The position numbers were made by a program, and so were the translations under genes. From Pedobacter yulinensis (GTDB lineage: Bacteria; Bacteroidota; Bacteroidia; Sphingobacteriales; Sphingobacteriaceae), in the NCBI RefSeq assembly GCF_003029735.1, contig NZ_KZ686269.1, forward strand, positions 992,001 to 1,056,000: a stretch of 64,000 nucleotides of DNA, given 5' to 3'. Position 1 is the stretch's first letter. The number at the start of each line of letters is the position of its first letter. This document shows positions 34,080 through 42,767 of the stretch, piece after piece. The notes under the pieces were generated by a model, which saw only the letters and a list, made by a program, of their open reading frames with translations, ran no database searches and was not told the origin of the DNA.

Positions 34080-35252
34080 ATGAAAGATGTCGTCATCGTA
34101 GCAGCTGTGCGTACGCCTATTGGCAGTTTCGGCGGCTCGCTTTCCTCATTATCAGCAAGTCAGCTGGGCGGAATAGCCATTAAAGCAGCCATAGAAAAAG
34201 CAGGCATTGACCCGCTAGAGGTCGGTGAAGTTTACATGGGCAATGTCCTCTCTGCCAACCTTGGTCAGGCCCCGGCCACCCAGGCAGCTAAATTTGCCGG
34301 GCTGCCAGACCTGCCCGCCACGACCGTTAATAAAGTTTGCGCATCGGGCATGAAGGCCGTGATGTTGGCCGCCCAGAGCATTGCGCTCGGCCAGCAGGAT
34401 GTCGTCGTTGCCGGGGGGATGGAAAGCATGAGCAACGTACCTTATTACCTCGATAAAGTGCGAAACGGTTACCGGCTCGGCCATGGTCAGCTAACCGACG
34501 GATTGGTTAAAGACGGCCTCTGGGACGTGTATAACGATTACCACATGGGCTCGGCCGCTGAACTTTGTGCTGCTGAATGCGGCATTGGCCGGGAGGCTCA
34601 GGATGCTTACGCAATCGAATCATACAAACGTGCGCAGACCGCCCAGGAAAAAGGAGAGTTTACCGACGAGATCGTGCCTGTTACGGTGACAGACCGGAAA
34701 GGCGACACCTTGATTGACCGCGATGAAGAGCCTGCCACCGTTAAATTCGAGAAAATTCTCGGTCTCAAACCTGTTTTCAAAAAAGACGGCACGGTAACAG
34801 CCGCAAATGCCTCCACCCTGAACGACGGTGCTGCCGCTTTGGTGTTGATGAGTGCTGAAAAAGCGGCAAGTGCGGGTCTTACCCCCCTTGCACGGATCAG
34901 GGGTTTTGCCGATGCACAGCAGGCGCCTGAGTGGTTTACGACCGCACCGGCCAAAGCCATACCACGTGCACTCGAAGCTGCTGGCATTCAAATCACTGAG
35001 GTCGATCATTTCGAGATCAACGAGGCTTTTTCAGTCGTCGCCCTGGCGAATAACCAGGCACTTGGCCTGGACCAATCAAGGGTAAACCTGAGAGGGGGTG
35101 CCGTTTCCCTGGGTCACCCGCTTGGCGCCTCGGGCGCAAGAATCCTTGTCACGCTGTTATCAGTCATGCAAAAGAATGGCGGCAAGATCGGTGTTGCAGG
35201 GATCTGCAACGGCGGTGGCGGCGCGAGCGCAATTGTTGTTGAAAAGATCTAG
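34080..35252 (+). CDS. atoB: Acetyl-CoA C-acetyltransferase (thiolase)
   Basis: The 390-residue protein is a biosynthetic-type thiolase, with the acyl-accepting Cys87 in NKVCASGMKA, the catalytic His346 in GHPLGASGARI and Cys376 in ICNGGGGASA. It condenses two acetyl-CoA to acetoacetyl-CoA or runs in reverse. ATG 34080 is chosen. The frame is open 20 codons further with a GTG, but the promoter-like boxes sit there. A terminator follows at 35270. CoA-transferase subunits for acetoacetate are encoded 17.5 kb away. Confidence 0.93.
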   Translation: MKDVVIVAAVRTPIGSFGGSLSSLSASQLGGIAIKAAIEKAGIDPLEVGEVYMGNVLSANLGQAPATQAAKFAGLPDLPATTVNKVCASGMKAVMLAAQSIALGQQDVVVAGGMESMSNVPYYLDKVRNGYRLGHGQLTDGLVKDGLWDVYNDYHMGSAAELCAAECGIGREAQDAYAIESYKRAQTAQEKGEFTDEIVPVTVTDRKGDTLIDRDEEPATVKFEKILGLKPVFKKDGTVTAANASTLNDGAAALVLMSAEKAASAGLTPLARIRGFADAQQAPEWFTTAPAKAIPRALEAAGIQITEVDHFEINEAFSVVALANNQALGLDQSRVNLRGGAVSLGHPLGASGARILVTLLSVMQKNGGKIGVAGICNGGGGASAIVVEKI

Positions 35253-35269
35253 AAGTATATAAATTGCAG

Positions 35270-35310
35270 AACTGCCGGCGAACTATTTGTCCCTTTGGCC
35301 GGCAGTTTTT
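35270..35310 (+). terminator. Rho-independent terminator after thiolase
   Basis: AACTGCCGGC (35270-35279) pairs with GCCGGCAGTT (35298-35307), followed by a T5 run. It separates the thiolase from the POT transporter gene. Confidence 0.8.
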
Positions 35311-35349
35311 ATCTTGCGCGGCTTGAGCAAACCTACACCCAAACAAATT

Positions 35350-36990
35350 ATGTCTGATTCTTCAAAGCCCCGGCATCCAAAGGGGCTCTCTGTTTTGTTT
35401 TTTACCGAAATGTGGGAACGCTTCGGGTATTACCTGATGCTCGGCATTTTATTGCTTTACCTTAAAGACCCGAAAGGCGGCTTTGGCTACGACAACCGGG
35501 AAGCATCAGACATCGTTGGCACTTACCTCGGGCTTGTTTACCTCACTCCTTTTATCGGTGGCCTGATGGCCGATAAGGTACTTGGGTACCGCAAATCTGT
35601 CATTCTTGGCGGACTCATGATGTCTGCCGGATATTTTATGCTGGCCATTCCGCAAACCGAAGCTTTCTGGCCTGCGGTCTTGCTGCTGGTTGTCGGAAAC
35701 GGATTTTTTAAGCCCAATATCTCCACCCTGCTTGGAAACCTTTATGACGCTCCGACCAACCGGAGCCTGAAAGACAATGGCTACAACATTTTCTACATGA
35801 GCATCAATGTAGGCGCCTTTATCTGTAATTTTGTAGCCGCTTACATGCGCAACGCTTATGGCTGGGGTTACGCTTTTGCAGCGGCAGGGATCGGCATGCT
35901 GATCGGCACAGCCTGGTTTATGGCCGGCGACCGGCACATTCGTTATGCAGACGTCATGAAACCCGCAAATCCTGAAGACATGCCCGTTAAAAGGGTCGTG
36001 TGGCTGGTCATTCTGCCCATGCTTGTGGCGGGGGTGCTCGGCTGGTTTATACCGGGAACTATTTTCGGCTCAGATTCGACAGATGCCTTCATCACAGCCT
36101 GTATTCCGGTAATCGGTTTTTATGTGCACCTGCTCGTCAGATCCAATAAAGAAGATAAGTCGCGCATTGCAGCGCTGCTTTCTATTTTCGCTGTAGTTAT
36201 TGTTTTCTGGGCTGTTTTTAAACAGAACTCTTCAGCGCTGACCAATTTCGCCGAAACTTATACCGACCGGCAGATCAGCCCGCCAGCAGCAGATGCGGTG
36301 CGTCCTTTCGGCATGGTACAGGAGCTGTCGGCCAGGCCTGACTCCTTCCCGGCACATGATCGCTATTTTCGGCAGCTAAAAGACGCCTCTGGCGAAAAAG
36401 TGATGACCGTTTCGCCACATCCCTATTTTCAGAACCTGCCTAAAGAAAAATGGCCGGAACCAGCTTCAAAGGTGCAATTGGTTTCGACCGAGATCTTTCA
36501 GTCGGTCAACCCCTTTTTCATCATCATCCTCACGCCATTGGTCATTTCGTTCTTTTCCTTCCTCAGGAAACGTAATGCCGAGCCGTCCACACCTGCCAAA
36601 ATTGGTTGGGGCCTGCTGATAACAGGCCTTTCTACCTCGATCATGGCCATGGCCATCTATTCGACCGATATTACCATGGAAAAATCTTCTGCCTGGTGGC
36701 TGATCGCCTCTTACGGTGTAATTACCATTGGCGAGCTGTTCCTTTCGCCCATCGGTCTTTCGCTGGTCTCGAAGGTTGCGCCGCCACGGCTTACCTCCCT
36801 GCTCATGGGCGGTTGGTTCCTGGCCACTTCGATCGGCAACAAACTCAGCGGCGTGCTGGCCTCCATGTGGGACAGTTACAACGACAAGGCCAATTTCTTT
36901 TGGGTCAATTTCGCAGCCTGCATGCTGGCCGGGTTGGTTATTTTCCTGATGATCAAATGGCTGCGATCAATCATCCAAAGGCATACATAA
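35350..36990 (+). CDS. Peptide MFS transporter, POT family (copy 1)
   Basis: The 546-residue protein has the POT signature ExxER (Glu20-Met-Trp-Glu23-Arg24 in FFTEMWERFGYY), followed by GGLMADKVLGYRKSV and GNGFFKPNISTLLGNLY. These are proton-coupled di- and tripeptide importers with 12-14 helices. A roughly 100-residue polar insert, containing SALTNFAETY and FRQLKDASGEK, lies between later helices. ATG 35350 is used. A second POT gene follows 30 bp later. Confidence 0.92.
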   Translation: MSDSSKPRHPKGLSVLFFTEMWERFGYYLMLGILLLYLKDPKGGFGYDNREASDIVGTYLGLVYLTPFIGGLMADKVLGYRKSVILGGLMMSAGYFMLAIPQTEAFWPAVLLLVVGNGFFKPNISTLLGNLYDAPTNRSLKDNGYNIFYMSINVGAFICNFVAAYMRNAYGWGYAFAAAGIGMLIGTAWFMAGDRHIRYADVMKPANPEDMPVKRVVWLVILPMLVAGVLGWFIPGTIFGSDSTDAFITACIPVIGFYVHLLVRSNKEDKSRIAALLSIFAVVIVFWAVFKQNSSALTNFAETYTDRQISPPAADAVRPFGMVQELSARPDSFPAHDRYFRQLKDASGEKVMTVSPHPYFQNLPKEKWPEPASKVQLVSTEIFQSVNPFFIIILTPLVISFFSFLRKRNAEPSTPAKIGWGLLITGLSTSIMAMAIYSTDITMEKSSAWWLIASYGVITIGELFLSPIGLSLVSKVAPPRLTSLLMGGWFLATSIGNKLSGVLASMWDSYNDKANFFWVNFAACMLAGLVIFLMIKWLRSIIQRHT

Positions 36991-37020
36991 GCTTACTCAT
37001 CATTAACTAAAATAAGACTA

Positions 37021-38565
37021 ATGGACCAATCAGAAATTATGAAGCCGGAAAAGCTCGACAGTTCGCCTTCGGGGCACCCAAAGGGACTGTACGTGCTGTT
37101 TGCAACCGAAATGTGGGAGCGCTTCAACTATTATGGCATGCGGGCCGTGCTTGTCCTGTTCATGACCAAAGCGCTGCTGCTTGACAAAGTTTTTTCTTCG
37201 AACCTGTACGGCAGTTATACCGGCCTGGTTTACCTCACGCCACTGATCGGGGGGTTCGTGGCAGATCGTTACTGGGGAAATCGCCGATCGATCGTAACCG
37301 GCGGACTGCTGATGGCCCTCGGTGAGCTCATCCTTTTTGCCTGCGCATCCGTTTACCAGAGTGCGCCAGACCTCAGCACCTTCCTCTTCTTCTCTGGACT
37401 TGGTTTCATGATTTCGGGTAATGGTTTTTTCAAGCCCAATATTTCGTCAATGGTGGGCCAGCTTTATCCTGCCGGAGACCACCGCAAAGACGCAGCATAC
37501 ACCATCTTTTATATGGGTATCAACGTTGGAGGAGCATTCGGGCCTTTTATTTGCGGCCTTGTGGGCGACACCGGCGATCCTGCCGATTTTAAATGGGCTT
37601 TCCTGGCGGGAGCTGTCGCCATGCTGCTCGCCGTGATCGTGTTTATCATTTTCCGCGATAAACATGTGCGTGATCCTGAAGGTGCACTGCTTGGCCTGGA
37701 ACCCGAGCATGGCCTTGAAAAGAAAAAACGGCCCAACCAGGTGCTGGTCTACCTGGGGCTGCTTATCTACTCGGGCATATGTGTAGGGCTGCTGTATGTC
37801 GATGCGCAGAAATTCAGTTTCCTGAGTTACCTGATGCTGGCGGCGATCGTGATCATTGCAGCTATGATCTTTCTTGATCCGAAACTTTCGTCGGCCGAAA
37901 AGAAAAAAGTACTGGTCATTTTCATCGTTTCCTTCTTCGTCATCTTTTTCTGGAGCGCATTTGAACAGGCCGGCGCCTCGCTGACCTTCTTTGCAGAAGA
38001 ACAAACACAGCGCGACCTCGGCTTTTTCGTAGTTCCTGCCAGTTGGTTCCAGTCGCTCAATTCAACCTTCGTGGTCATATTCTCTTTCATTTTTGCACTG
38101 ATCTGGATGAAAATGGGCAAACGCGAACCATCGGCTCCAACCAAAATGGCCCTTGGTCTCCTGTTCCTGGCGCTTGGGTATTTCTGGATTGCAACGGGTG
38201 TCAAGGATGCCGGACCCGGCATCAAGGTCAGCATGATCTGGCTCATAGGCATGTATGCGTTTCACACCTGGGGCGAGCTCTGCCTTTCGCCCATCGGGCT
38301 TTCGCTGGTCAATAAACTCGCGCCTTTTAAATTCGCGTCGCTGCTAATGGCGGTGTGGTTTACTGCCAACGCCATTGCGAACGTGCTGGCGGGAAAACTG
38401 AGCTCACTGTATCCTGAAGCAGGCAAGACAACTTCTTTCCTGGGGTATGAAATGAGCAACCTGAACGAATTTTTTATGCTGTTTGTTGTCATGGCCGGCG
38501 TTGCCTCTGCCATCCTGTTCCTGATGACCAAATGGTTGCAAAAACTCATGGCCGCTCAGGACTGA
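37021..38565 (+). CDS. Peptide MFS transporter, POT family (copy 2)
   Basis: The 514-residue protein has the ExxER motif at 30-34 (ATEMWERFNYYGM), GGFVADRYWGNRRSI and GNGFFKPNISSMVGQLY. It is related to copy 1 but lacks its large polar insert, which suggests divergence in substrate range. The two genes are in tandem with 30 bp between them, and a strong terminator follows, so they are probably co-transcribed. Inner-membrane proton-coupled peptide uptake is the expected role. Confidence 0.92.
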   Translation: MDQSEIMKPEKLDSSPSGHPKGLYVLFATEMWERFNYYGMRAVLVLFMTKALLLDKVFSSNLYGSYTGLVYLTPLIGGFVADRYWGNRRSIVTGGLLMALGELILFACASVYQSAPDLSTFLFFSGLGFMISGNGFFKPNISSMVGQLYPAGDHRKDAAYTIFYMGINVGGAFGPFICGLVGDTGDPADFKWAFLAGAVAMLLAVIVFIIFRDKHVRDPEGALLGLEPEHGLEKKKRPNQVLVYLGLLIYSGICVGLLYVDAQKFSFLSYLMLAAIVIIAAMIFLDPKLSSAEKKKVLVIFIVSFFVIFFWSAFEQAGASLTFFAEEQTQRDLGFFVVPASWFQSLNSTFVVIFSFIFALIWMKMGKREPSAPTKMALGLLFLALGYFWIATGVKDAGPGIKVSMIWLIGMYAFHTWGELCLSPIGLSLVNKLAPFKFASLLMAVWFTANAIANVLAGKLSSLYPEAGKTTSFLGYEMSNLNEFFMLFVVMAGVASAILFLMTKWLQKLMAAQD

Positions 38566-38582
38566 GGAGTTTAACACATTTT

Positions 38583-38616
38583 AACCCGCAGCACAGGCAC
38601 CGTGCTGCGGGTTTTT
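38583..38616 (+). terminator. Rho-independent terminator after POT pair
   Basis: AACCCGCAGCAC (38583-38594) pairs with GTGCTGCGGGTT (38602-38613) over a 7-nt loop, followed by a T run. Its position also argues that the next gene starts after it. Confidence 0.9.
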
Positions 38617-38678
38617 GTTTTTTATGCGTAGTTTTACCCGCAATTTATTTGAGACCGCCCATTACCAATATCCAGACA

Positions 38679-39464
38679 GTGTCAGACAGCCTCGTCATCA
38701 TTCCCACGTATAACGAAAAGGAAAATATCGAAAAGATCGTACGCAAGGTCTTTTCACTTGCTCAGCCTTTCCATGTGCTGATTATTGACGATGGGTCGCC
38801 GGATGGGACCGCCGATATTGTTAAAGCCCTGCAGCAGGAGTATGACGGTCACCTCTTCATCGAAGAACGCAGCGGTAAACTGGGACTTGGTACGGCCTAT
38901 ATCCATGGGTTCAAATGGGCGCTCGATCATGGCTATGCATACATTTTCGAAATGGATGCCGATTTTTCTCATAATCCCGACGACCTGATCAGGCTGCGCC
39001 ACGCCTGTTTGCCCACAGCAGGCAATGCCGATGTAGCCGTTGGCTCACGTTATGTAAAAGGAGTAAATGTCGTGAATTGGCCTATGGGTCGCGTGCTCAT
39101 GTCTTACTTTGCTTCCATGTATGTGCGGTTCATTACGCGCATCACGATACAGGATGCTACTGCAGGTTTCAAGTGTTTCAGACGCGAGGTTTTGGAGACC
39201 ATACCGCTCGACAAGATACGGTTCGTAGGTTACGCATTTCAGATCGAGATGAAATTCACCGCCATCAAATATGGTTTTACAGTCGTCGAAGTACCCATCA
39301 TTTTTACCGACCGCACAGAAGGCGTTTCAAAGATGAGCACACGAATTTTCAGGGAAGCCTTTTTCGGGGTGATCCAGATGAAAATCAGCAGTTGGTTCAG
39401 GAATTACAGGCGCGCGATAAAGAGCAGCGAATCTCAACTAACAGCGCCCCAGCGCAGTACTTAA
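38679..39464 (+). CDS. Polyprenol-phosphate glycosyltransferase (DPM1-like GT2)
   Basis: The 261-residue protein opens with VIIPTYNEKENIEKIVRKVF and has IIDDGSPDGTADIV, EMDADFSHNPDDL (DXD) and a late SRYVKG motif. This set is typical of dolichol/polyprenol monophosphomannose synthase relatives. The start is probably GTG 38679 because the terminator hairpin of the preceding gene ends at 38616 and the family start lies directly after. A longer frame to 38532 is open. It ends in a 4-bp overlap with the convergent DUF1905 gene. Sugar donor unknown. Confidence 0.88.
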   Translation: MSDSLVIIPTYNEKENIEKIVRKVFSLAQPFHVLIIDDGSPDGTADIVKALQQEYDGHLFIEERSGKLGLGTAYIHGFKWALDHGYAYIFEMDADFSHNPDDLIRLRHACLPTAGNADVAVGSRYVKGVNVVNWPMGRVLMSYFASMYVRFITRITIQDATAGFKCFRREVLETIPLDKIRFVGYAFQIEMKFTAIKYGFTVVEVPIIFTDRTEGVSKMSTRIFREAFFGVIQMKISSWFRNYRRAIKSSESQLTAPQRST

Positions 39465-40015
39465 CTGCGTGCATCTTTCCGGCTGGCTTGTTCAGCGCGG
39501 ATCATGCCACCAAAGTCCAGCCCCCGAAGCATAGCATTCACCGTCATGACGAGCCGTTTCTCACGGGTAGGCAATGTTTTTGCCTGGTTGATCCAGTTGA
39601 TAAAATAGTTCCGGTGTGATTTGGGCTGCGCCATGAACTTTTCAAGTGTTCCAGGTTCATCTAGGAGGCACATTTCCAGGTCTTCAGGCATTTCAATCTT
39701 AAAATCTTTATCTTCCTGCAGGACCGCGGTCACGACATCGCCTTCCTTTTTGCCCAGCTGCCGCCGCAGCGGCCCGTTCAGTGCCAGGATAAAGTCACCA
39801 CCGCCTACAGGCACCAGCGACATGCCCTCAACCGGGACGCGGTCAATCAAACCCTTAACCCGGTAGCTTTGACGGTGTCCCGGCCTGAGTATGCCCGCCA
39901 GCGCCGCTGGCACCAGGATGTATCGCCATCCAGCTTTTTCAGCGGCTTCGGTGCCGAATTTTTCAATTTCGGCCGATACCGTAATCAATGGGTCTATTGA
40001 GTTATGCGCTGTCAT
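39461..40015 (-). CDS. DUF1905/YdeI-like (OmdA-domain) protein
   Basis: The 184-residue protein has an N-terminal DUF1905 barrel-like half (EKAGWRYILVPAALAG, VPVGGGDFILALNGPLRRQLGKKEGD). The C-terminal helical part resembles the YdeI/OmdA family (EKFMAQPKSHRNYFINWINQAKTLPTREKR). These families are found widely in Bacteroidota, with a proposed bacteriocin or peptide-resistance role only in some members. No function is claimed. It ends 4 bp into the convergent glycosyltransferase gene. Confidence 0.85.
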   Translation of the reverse strand: MTAHNSIDPLITVSAEIEKFGTEAAEKAGWRYILVPAALAGILRPGHRQSYRVKGLIDRVPVEGMSLVPVGGGDFILALNGPLRRQLGKKEGDVVTAVLQEDKDFKIEMPEDLEMCLLDEPGTLEKFMAQPKSHRNYFINWINQAKTLPTREKRLVMTVNAMLRGLDFGGMIRAEQASRKDARS

Positions 40016-40033
40016 TACTTAAACGGATTTCAG

Positions 40034-40888
40034 TTAAATGGCGCCTTCAACGCCCAGCCCGAACAGGGCAAAATCGTATCTGACCGGATCTTCAGGATCG
40101 AAACACCGCAATGCAGCGGTCAGCTCGACCGCTGTAAGCCAGTCGGTTTGTTTCCTGGATATCAGGCCGAGATTCCGCGCCACGCGGTCTACATGAACGT
40201 CGCAGGGACAGATCAGCTGAGCCGGCCTGAGCGTCTTCCAGATACCAAAATCGACTCCACGGTCATCTGCCCGGACCATCCAACGCAAAAACATACACAG
40301 CCGTTTGCACGTCGATTTCTGGCTGGGCGCCGATACGTGTTTCTTTGTACGGTCAGGAAAGTCAGGTAAGGAAAAGAAGTACCGCCGAAAATGGTCAAGC
40401 GCGTCCTGCAGATCAAACCGGAGCGCCCCCTGCAAACAAACCGGCGAACTGACCGCTTCGGCTGCCGGCAGACCAGGAAAGCCGGCCTCCAGGTAAGCCG
40501 GATTAAAGGTATCCATCCCAGGAATAAAGGCCGCCTCAAGGCTGCTGTGCCGCCGGTAGTGCGCCCTGAAAAATGCCACGAAGTACAGCAGGTCTGTGTC
40601 GTTGAACGTGCGGTGTTTGAAGCCAAGCAAACGTTTCAGGTCATGATCGCTGTGGCCGGTTATAAAGTCATAAGGCGCGTCATCCATGCGGGCCATTAAT
40701 TCCAGGCATTTATTAATGATCGTTTTGCGCTGTCCCCAGGCCAGTACGGCGGCAAAGAACCCGGCAATTTCGATATCCTGCTTTTTTGTGAACCGGTGCG
40801 GAATACTGACCGGGTCGGCGGCTATAAATTCAGGACGGTTGTACCAGTCTGCTTTGGCATCAAGAAAAGCCTTGAGGTCCTGGCTCAT
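40034..40888 (-). CDS. TIGR02757-family protein (DUF2400)
   Basis: The 284-residue protein matches the TIGR02757 family in length and motifs, for example DPVSIPHRFTKKQDIEIAGFFAAVLAWGQRKTIINK near the start and CPCDVHVDRVARNLGLISRK near the end. The C-terminal half is reminiscent of HhH-type DNA glycosylases, but activity is not established. ATG 40888 follows the upstream stop by 10 bp. An ATG-like start at 40954 would overlap it. Common in Bacteroidota. Confidence 0.88.
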   Translation of the reverse strand: MSQDLKAFLDAKADWYNRPEFIAADPVSIPHRFTKKQDIEIAGFFAAVLAWGQRKTIINKCLELMARMDDAPYDFITGHSDHDLKRLLGFKHRTFNDTDLLYFVAFFRAHYRRHSSLEAAFIPGMDTFNPAYLEAGFPGLPAAEAVSSPVCLQGALRFDLQDALDHFRRYFFSLPDFPDRTKKHVSAPSQKSTCKRLCMFLRWMVRADDRGVDFGIWKTLRPAQLICPCDVHVDRVARNLGLISRKQTDWLTAVELTAALRCFDPEDPVRYDFALFGLGVEGAI

Positions 40889-40898
40889 CACCCCCTTC

Positions 40899-42038
40899 TT
40901 ATGCAAGTGCCTGTTCAAGGTCGGCCAGCAGGTCTTCAATGTCTTCGACACCAACGCTAAGCCGCAGCAAATTATCGGTTACGCCTGCTTTTTCCCGTTC
41001 TGCCTTCGGAATAGAACCATGTGTCATGCTTACAGGATGGTTGATGAGCGATTCCACCCCGCCGAGTGACTCGGCAAGTGTAAAGACCTTAAAACCTGAT
41101 GCAACACGAAAGGTCTCCTGAAGATCGGCGTCTTTGAGGGTAATGGATATCATGCCGCCAAAGCCACGCATCTGTTTCTTGGCGATTTCATGGCCGGGAT
41201 GGTCCTCAAAACCCGGCCAGTAGATCTTGTCGACCTTTGGATGGGTTTTCAGGTAACGGGCAACACGTTCTCCGTTTTCACAATGCGCACGCATGCGCAG
41301 GTGCAGGGTTTTGATCCCCCTCAGCACCAGAAAAGCATCCTGTGGTCCTGGCGTTGCCCCGCAGGCATTATAAATGAACCAAAGATCCTTGTACAATTGC
41401 TCATTGTTGAGCAACAGGGCGCCCATGACCACATCAGAATGGCCGCCGATGTATTTCGTTACCGAGTGCATCACGATATCTGCGCCCAGATCAATCGGGT
41501 TTTGCAGGTACGGGGAAGCGAACGTGTTATCGACCGTCAGGATCAGGTCGTGTTTTTTGGCAATCCGGGCTACAGCCTCGATATCAACAACTTGCATGGT
41601 TGGATTTGTGGGCGTTTCGATCCAGATCAACCGCGTTTTTTCATTGATATATGGAATGATACTTTCGGGATCGCTCATGTCCAGGAAATGGAATTTGATG
41701 CCGTACTTGCTGAAAATTTTTGTGAATATGCGGTATGAGCCTCCGTACAGGTCATTTCCCGTAATTACTTGGTCGCCGGGGTTGAGCAATTTCATCACGG
41801 CATCGGTCGCCCCCATCCCACTCGAAAAAGCAAGACCATACCTGGCGTTCTCCAGTGCCGCCATGCAATCTTCAAGTGCTTTCCTGGTCGGGTTGGTACC
41901 GCGGGAATACTCATAACCTTTGTTGTCTCCGGGCGATTTCTGCCAGTAGGTAGATGTCTGGTAGATGGGGGTCATCACCGCTCCGGTGCTTGGATCGGGC
42001 TCCTGCCCTGCATGTATGGCTTTTGTTGCAAATTTCAT
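40899..42038 (-). CDS. metB: Cystathionine gamma-synthase / PLP-dependent trans-sulfuration enzyme
   Basis: The 379-residue Cys/Met-metabolism PLP enzyme has the lysine in HSVTKYIGGHSD (Lys195), the AFSSGMGATDAV region, and YEYSRGTNPTR at the active-site entry. It makes cystathionine from an O-acylhomoserine and cysteine, or acts as a gamma-lyase. The two are hard to separate by sequence. It overlaps the upstream unknown gene by 4 nt and precedes the TIGR02757 gene by 10 bp. Confidence 0.9.
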   Translation of the reverse strand: MKFATKAIHAGQEPDPSTGAVMTPIYQTSTYWQKSPGDNKGYEYSRGTNPTRKALEDCMAALENARYGLAFSSGMGATDAVMKLLNPGDQVITGNDLYGGSYRIFTKIFSKYGIKFHFLDMSDPESIIPYINEKTRLIWIETPTNPTMQVVDIEAVARIAKKHDLILTVDNTFASPYLQNPIDLGADIVMHSVTKYIGGHSDVVMGALLLNNEQLYKDLWFIYNACGATPGPQDAFLVLRGIKTLHLRMRAHCENGERVARYLKTHPKVDKIYWPGFEDHPGHEIAKKQMRGFGGMISITLKDADLQETFRVASGFKVFTLAESLGGVESLINHPVSMTHGSIPKAEREKAGVTDNLLRLSVGVEDIEDLLADLEQALA

Positions 42039-42730
42039 GATACGTTGTTTTCGTTTTCCAGCTCCGCCCTGAAGCGGTAGCCAATGTGTTTGCCTGTTGG
42101 GTAACCGCTGTTCGCGATCATCGACTGTTTCTGGTCAAGTGTGAGCATTTTTTCGGCGGCGAACGGCGGCGCCACCAGGTCAGATTTGATGCAATGCAGA
42201 ACAGCCTGCTGGGCAATGTTCAGCAAGTGCGCACGATCCATGACCTGCGTTGAAAACTCACTCCAGAGAAAACCAAGCTGGCCCTCGCCCTCTACCAGGA
42301 ATTGTTTGTTGCGGTTAACAAATATGCGCGCCACCAGGTACCCTACATCGGCCAGCCGGTTGTATTTAATGGAATCGGCAAGGAAATTATGGATATAGAT
42401 GACGCCGCAATACGCCGCTGACGAATCGACCGCAACCGCAGGAGCCTGCCGGATGCGGTGCTCTTCCGGGAAAGTAAAAACATTGCTGTGCATCGAAGCG
42501 ACCAGCATGTCGCCCGAAAATTTAAGCTGTGCTTCGAACTGGTTGTTTTCCCGGTAGGCCACTTCGACCGCAGGGTCCTGGTGGTCTTTTTGCATGGAGC
42601 CGGCTATGCCCGAAAGCACCGATTTAAGTTCTTCAAATACGGCCCTGGTGCTCCGGTAGGTCGCTTGTTTGACTGAAGCCCTGTTTTTCAGTTCCGCAAG
42701 AATTTGCTGATAGTTTTCTTCTGCGTTCAT
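42035..42730 (-). CDS. Conserved hypothetical protein
   Basis: The 231-residue protein has no signal peptide and no membrane segment that I can see. An N-terminal helical part (NYQQILAELKNRASVKQATY) is followed by a mixed region with GDMLVASMHSNVFTFPEEHRI and CGVIYIHNFLADSIKYNRLADVGYLVARIFVN. I do not recognise a domain. It lies directly upstream of the cystathionine gamma-synthase gene (4-nt overlap) and 37 bp downstream of the ProRS gene. Confidence 0.7.
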   Translation of the reverse strand: MNAEENYQQILAELKNRASVKQATYRSTRAVFEELKSVLSGIAGSMQKDHQDPAVEVAYRENNQFEAQLKFSGDMLVASMHSNVFTFPEEHRIRQAPAVAVDSSAAYCGVIYIHNFLADSIKYNRLADVGYLVARIFVNRNKQFLVEGEGQLGFLWSEFSTQVMDRAHLLNIAQQAVLHCIKSDLVAPPFAAEKMLTLDQKQSMIANSGYPTGKHIGYRFRAELENENNVS

Positions 42731-42767
42731 CTATATCTTGAATGTGCCCTGTGCGTACGAACAGGCA

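Noticed and set aside
38532..38678. N-terminal extension of the polyprenol-phosphate glycosyltransferase
   Set aside because: It would cross the preceding gene's terminator hairpin, and the residues do not fit the family start.
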